This document shows, one piece after another, positions 61,928 to 64,000 of a DNA stretch of 64,000 nucleotides. The notes beneath the pieces are model-generated. The model worked only from the letters and a program-made list of their open reading frames with translations. It was not told the origin of the DNA and did not search any database. A program made the translations under genes and the position numbers. The DNA is taken from positions 186,001-250,000 of the forward strand of contig CP117875.1 of the NCBI GenBank assembly GCA_028736075.1, read 5' to 3'. The first letter of the stretch is position 1. Every line of letters begins with the position of its first letter. This DNA is from Chryseobacterium sp. KACC 21268. Lineage in GTDB: Bacteria > Bacteroidota > Bacteroidia > Flavobacteriales > Weeksellaceae.

Positions 61928-62413
61928 TCATAATGATTTTGTTTTATTTTGAGCTCTAAAGTGAGCCACTCGTTCTTTGAATGTTTTATGGTCAATTTCG
62001 ACTAGAAAATGGGCAAATTTTTCCAATGTTGCATCTGGCATTTTTTCTGCTCTTCTGGTTTTCATATTGAAGTAGATGACAGTCAGCCAAAAAACAGCGT
62101 TTACACGGCCATTTTCGTCTTTCATCAGCAATTCCACAACCGCAGTGATATCGTCCACAAAAACGGTCTTGCTGGTGATGTCAACGGTCGAATTGTATCT
62201 AACTTCTTTCAGGTAAGCAATTTCGTTTTGTATCGTGACCCAAGTGCAGCCAGTTTCCCTTGTGTATTGCTCGTAGGTGAAGCCGTAGTTTTGTTCCACG
62301 TGGTCTTCTCTCGCATTGAGCATATACTCAAGATATTTTACATTGTTGAGATGCCCAATCGGGTCGCAGTCTGCAAAACGGATCTTTACCGTGGATGAAA
62401 ATTCTTTTTCCAT
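61928..62413 (-). CDS. 4HBT-family acyl-CoA thioesterase
   Basis: 161 residues, one hotdog domain. The catalytic Asp lies in the FADCDPIGHLNN motif near residue 16. It hydrolyses acyl-CoA; substrate unknown. It is followed by rfbD and preceded by the OmpH terminator. Confidence 0.85.
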   Translation of the reverse strand: MEKEFSSTVKIRFADCDPIGHLNNVKYLEYMLNAREDHVEQNYGFTYEQYTRETGCTWVTIQNEIAYLKEVRYNSTVDITSKTVFVDDITAVVELLMKDENGRVNAVFWLTVIYFNMKTRRAEKMPDATLEKFAHFLVEIDHKTFKERVAHFRAQNKTKSL

Positions 62414-62428
62414 AATACAAAAATAAAA

Positions 62429-62454
62429 AAACCGCTCCGTAAAAAGAGCGGTTT
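62429..62454 (-). terminator. Terminator after the second OmpH gene
   Basis: AAACCGCTC / GAGCGGTTT, perfect 9-bp stem; on the minus strand followed by a seven-T tract. Confidence 0.85.
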
Positions 62455-62475
62455 CGAATATTTTCTTGTCTTAAA

Positions 62476-62976
62476 TTAAAGACCTAATTCTTTTTTAACA
62501 GCAGCTGTTGCATCTGCACCTGCTTTGTAAACTAAAGCTGGGCTAGAAGCATCGAAAGTGAATTCGTAACCTGCAGCTTTTGAAACTTTTGCGATAGCAG
62601 CGTTGATTTTTTTCTCGATTGGATCCAATCCTGCATCTCTTTTCTCAGCGATATCTTTTTGAGCAGCAGCATAAAGTTGCTGAAGGTTGTCCTGAAGTTT
62701 TTGAACTTCCTGGCTTCTTTGCTCGTTGATAGCCTGAGTTTGTTTAGGCGCTTCGTCCTGATATTTTTTCATCAAGTCCTGAAGAGATTTCCCTTGCTTC
62801 TCCAACTCACCTTGTTTTGAAGTCTGCAAAGCTTGTAATTGAGCATCAAGTGCCTTCATTTCCGGCATTGATGTAAAGATCGAATTGATATCAACAGAAG
62901 CTATTTTTTGAGCTTGTGCAAATCCAGTTGCAAAAACCATTACAACGGCTACTAATAATACATTTAATTTGTTCAT
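62476..62976 (-). CDS. OmpH/Skp-family periplasmic chaperone, copy 2
   Basis: 166 residues: signal peptide (ending FAQAQ), then IASVDINSIFTSMPEMK and a long coiled coil (about 45-110) typical of Skp/OmpH. It holds unfolded outer-membrane proteins. Lies 34 bp after a longer paralogue and downstream of bamA. Confidence 0.88.
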   Translation of the reverse strand: MNKLNVLLVAVVMVFATGFAQAQKIASVDINSIFTSMPEMKALDAQLQALQTSKQGELEKQGKSLQDLMKKYQDEAPKQTQAINEQRSQEVQKLQDNLQQLYAAAQKDIAEKRDAGLDPIEKKINAAIAKVSKAAGYEFTFDASSPALVYKAGADATAAVKKELGL

Positions 62977-63010
62977 TTTAAAAAGTTATGTTTATAATTT
63001 ATATTTAATT

Positions 63011-63658
63011 TTAAAGTCCCTGAGCTTCTGCAGCTTTTAATTTTCTCTGTTGCAAAGCGCCCGATTTTCCTTTGGTATTCGATTTTGATTCCCCTCTGGA
63101 ATTGGAGCCAGGTCTCAAATTATTAGTTTTAGTTTCCTCACCTTTTGGAAGACTTTTACCCAATAAATTCAAGACAGCCTCTGTGTAGTCATATTTTTTA
63201 TCTAGAAAAATGACACTAATGTTGTTGCTTTTATCAAGAACTATGCCCAGATTATTTTTCGTAGAAACCGTCTTTATCGCATTCCAGATCTGATCCTGAA
63301 AAGGTTTTGTAAGATTGGATCTCAATTGGTTTATTTCGCCGTTTGATCCAAATCTACCACCGATTGTATTACGAATATTGGTTTCCATATCTACCACTTC
63401 TTTCTCTCTCAACTTTAATTGATCGCCTAAAAGTAGTACTTTTTCGTTTTCAAAAGCTTCTCTTTTTCTTTCATATTCTGACTGTAATCTCTGAAGATCT
63501 GCCTGCCATTGTTCCACTTGAGCATTAAGCCTGTTTTCAGCATCTTTGTACTGAGGCAGCTTACTCAACACATAATTGGTATCTACAACGCCAATCTTTT
63601 GTGCATAGATTTGTGTCGCGGTAAAAAGAATTGTTACAATTAAAGCTATTTTTTTCAT
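63011..63658 (-). CDS. OmpH/Skp-family periplasmic chaperone, copy 1
   Basis: 215 residues: signal peptide (ending QIYAQ), IGVVDTNYVLSKLPQYKDAE, coiled coil (about 45-100) and a basic, Ser/Lys-rich C-terminal tail not found in copy 2. Directly downstream of bamA by 22 bp, the usual bamA-skp order. Confidence 0.88.
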   Translation of the reverse strand: MKKIALIVTILFTATQIYAQKIGVVDTNYVLSKLPQYKDAENRLNAQVEQWQADLQRLQSEYERKREAFENEKVLLLGDQLKLREKEVVDMETNIRNTIGGRFGSNGEINQLRSNLTKPFQDQIWNAIKTVSTKNNLGIVLDKSNNISVIFLDKKYDYTEAVLNLLGKSLPKGEETKTNNLRPGSNSRGESKSNTKGKSGALQQRKLKAAEAQGL

Positions 63659-63680
63659 CGTATAAAAATAAAAAATTATT

Positions 63681-64000
63681 TTATAATGGTTGATTCATCA
63701 AGAAATGTTGTTGCCATCCAGATGGATCTGAACTACCTAAAGTTCTGTCGAATCCATACGCAAAGTCAAATCCAATCAATCCAAATGCTGACATTGATAC
63801 TCTGATACCAAGTCCAGCTGATCTCTTCAATTTAAACGGATTGTAAGTTCCAAAACTATTCCAAGCATTTCCGGCCTCTACAAAACTCAAGACAAAGATT
63901 TTTGCCGTCTGATTCATAGAAATTGGATATCTAAGTTCTGCCGAGAATCTGTTGTAGATGGTTGCACCTCCGTATGGCGTAATATCATAAGAAGATGATG
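63681..64000 (-). CDS. bamA: C-terminal part of BamA (outer-membrane assembly barrel)
   Basis: Partial; 106 residues before the window edge cut it. The last barrel strands are visible (NRFSAELRYPISMN, KIFVLSFVEAGNAW, RSAGLGIRVSMSAFGLIGFDFAYGF). It ends HFLMNQPL, that is with Leu and not the Phe that normally closes the terminal strand. The gene sits directly upstream of two OmpH genes, as expected. Confidence 0.87.
   Translation of the reverse strand, partial: SSSYDITPYGGATIYNRFSAELRYPISMNQTAKIFVLSFVEAGNAWNSFGTYNPFKLKRSAGLGIRVSMSAFGLIGFDFAYGFDRTLGSSDPSGWQQHFLMNQPL

Overview
The window comes from a low-GC member of the Bacteroidota, most likely a flavobacterium of the Chryseobacterium/Weeksellaceae type. 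Pointers are two secreted proteins with C-terminal type IX secretion (T9SS) sorting tails, a CcoN-CcoO fusion oxidase, TAnnTTTG-type promoter boxes, DUF4252, DUF3127 and HU-CCDC81 proteins, and tandem AcnB-like and AcnA-like aconitases. It is ordinary chromosome: I see no phage, insertion sequence, integrase or CRISPR array.

Layout. 1-3.3 kb: end of a DUF1801 gene, then an ECF sigma factor operon with a membrane protein and two DUF4252 proteins. 3.7-11.6 kb: serine hydrolase, 2-hydroxyacid dehydrogenase, thioesterase, HU-like membrane protein, small T9SS protein, and a TonB-dependent receptor behind a clear TPP riboswitch. 11.9-17.2 kb: two aconitases. 17.3-23.4 kb: second ECF sigma operon, a four-gene ACP/AMP-ligase/SDR/acyltransferase cassette, and a LytS/LytTR two-component pair. 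23.5-31.5 kb: two paralogous outer-membrane barrels, a TPR-AraC membrane regulator and a T9SS protein with three repeats. 31.6-34.4 kb: pseudouridine synthase, esterase, PanB. 34.5-44.1 kb: Crp/Fnr regulator divergent from the full cbb3 oxidase locus (ccoI, ccoS, ccoNO, ccoQ, ccoP, ccoG, ccoH, and a DsbD_2/TauE-like gene). 44.2-51.5 kb: a broken toxin with intact antitoxin, LOG protein, sugar nucleotidyltransferase, stand-alone RapZ C-terminal domain, Apt, RibH, zinc metallopeptidase. 51.5-64 kb: sugar MFS transporter, three tRNAs, DUF3127 protein, HutG/HutF, Aat, DMT transporter, TPR protein, RfbD, thioesterase, two OmpH/Skp proteins and the end of BamA.

The most interesting material is non-coding. 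(1) At least five copies of a ~90-140 bp intergenic element with paired ends whose bases change together between copies; four of the five follow a gene's 3' end in the same relative orientation. (2) A three-way-junction RNA structure between ccoP and ccoG. (3) Two TGAC-N4-GTCA palindromes flanking the Fnr-like gene and ccoI/ccoS. (4) A TPP riboswitch whose downstream leader contains a second repeat type, present in three copies here; two of those copies supply the 3' end of a coding gene. Among proteins, the ACP cassette at 18.5-21.2 kb and the stand-alone RapZ-C domain beside a nucleotidyltransferase are the least understood units.
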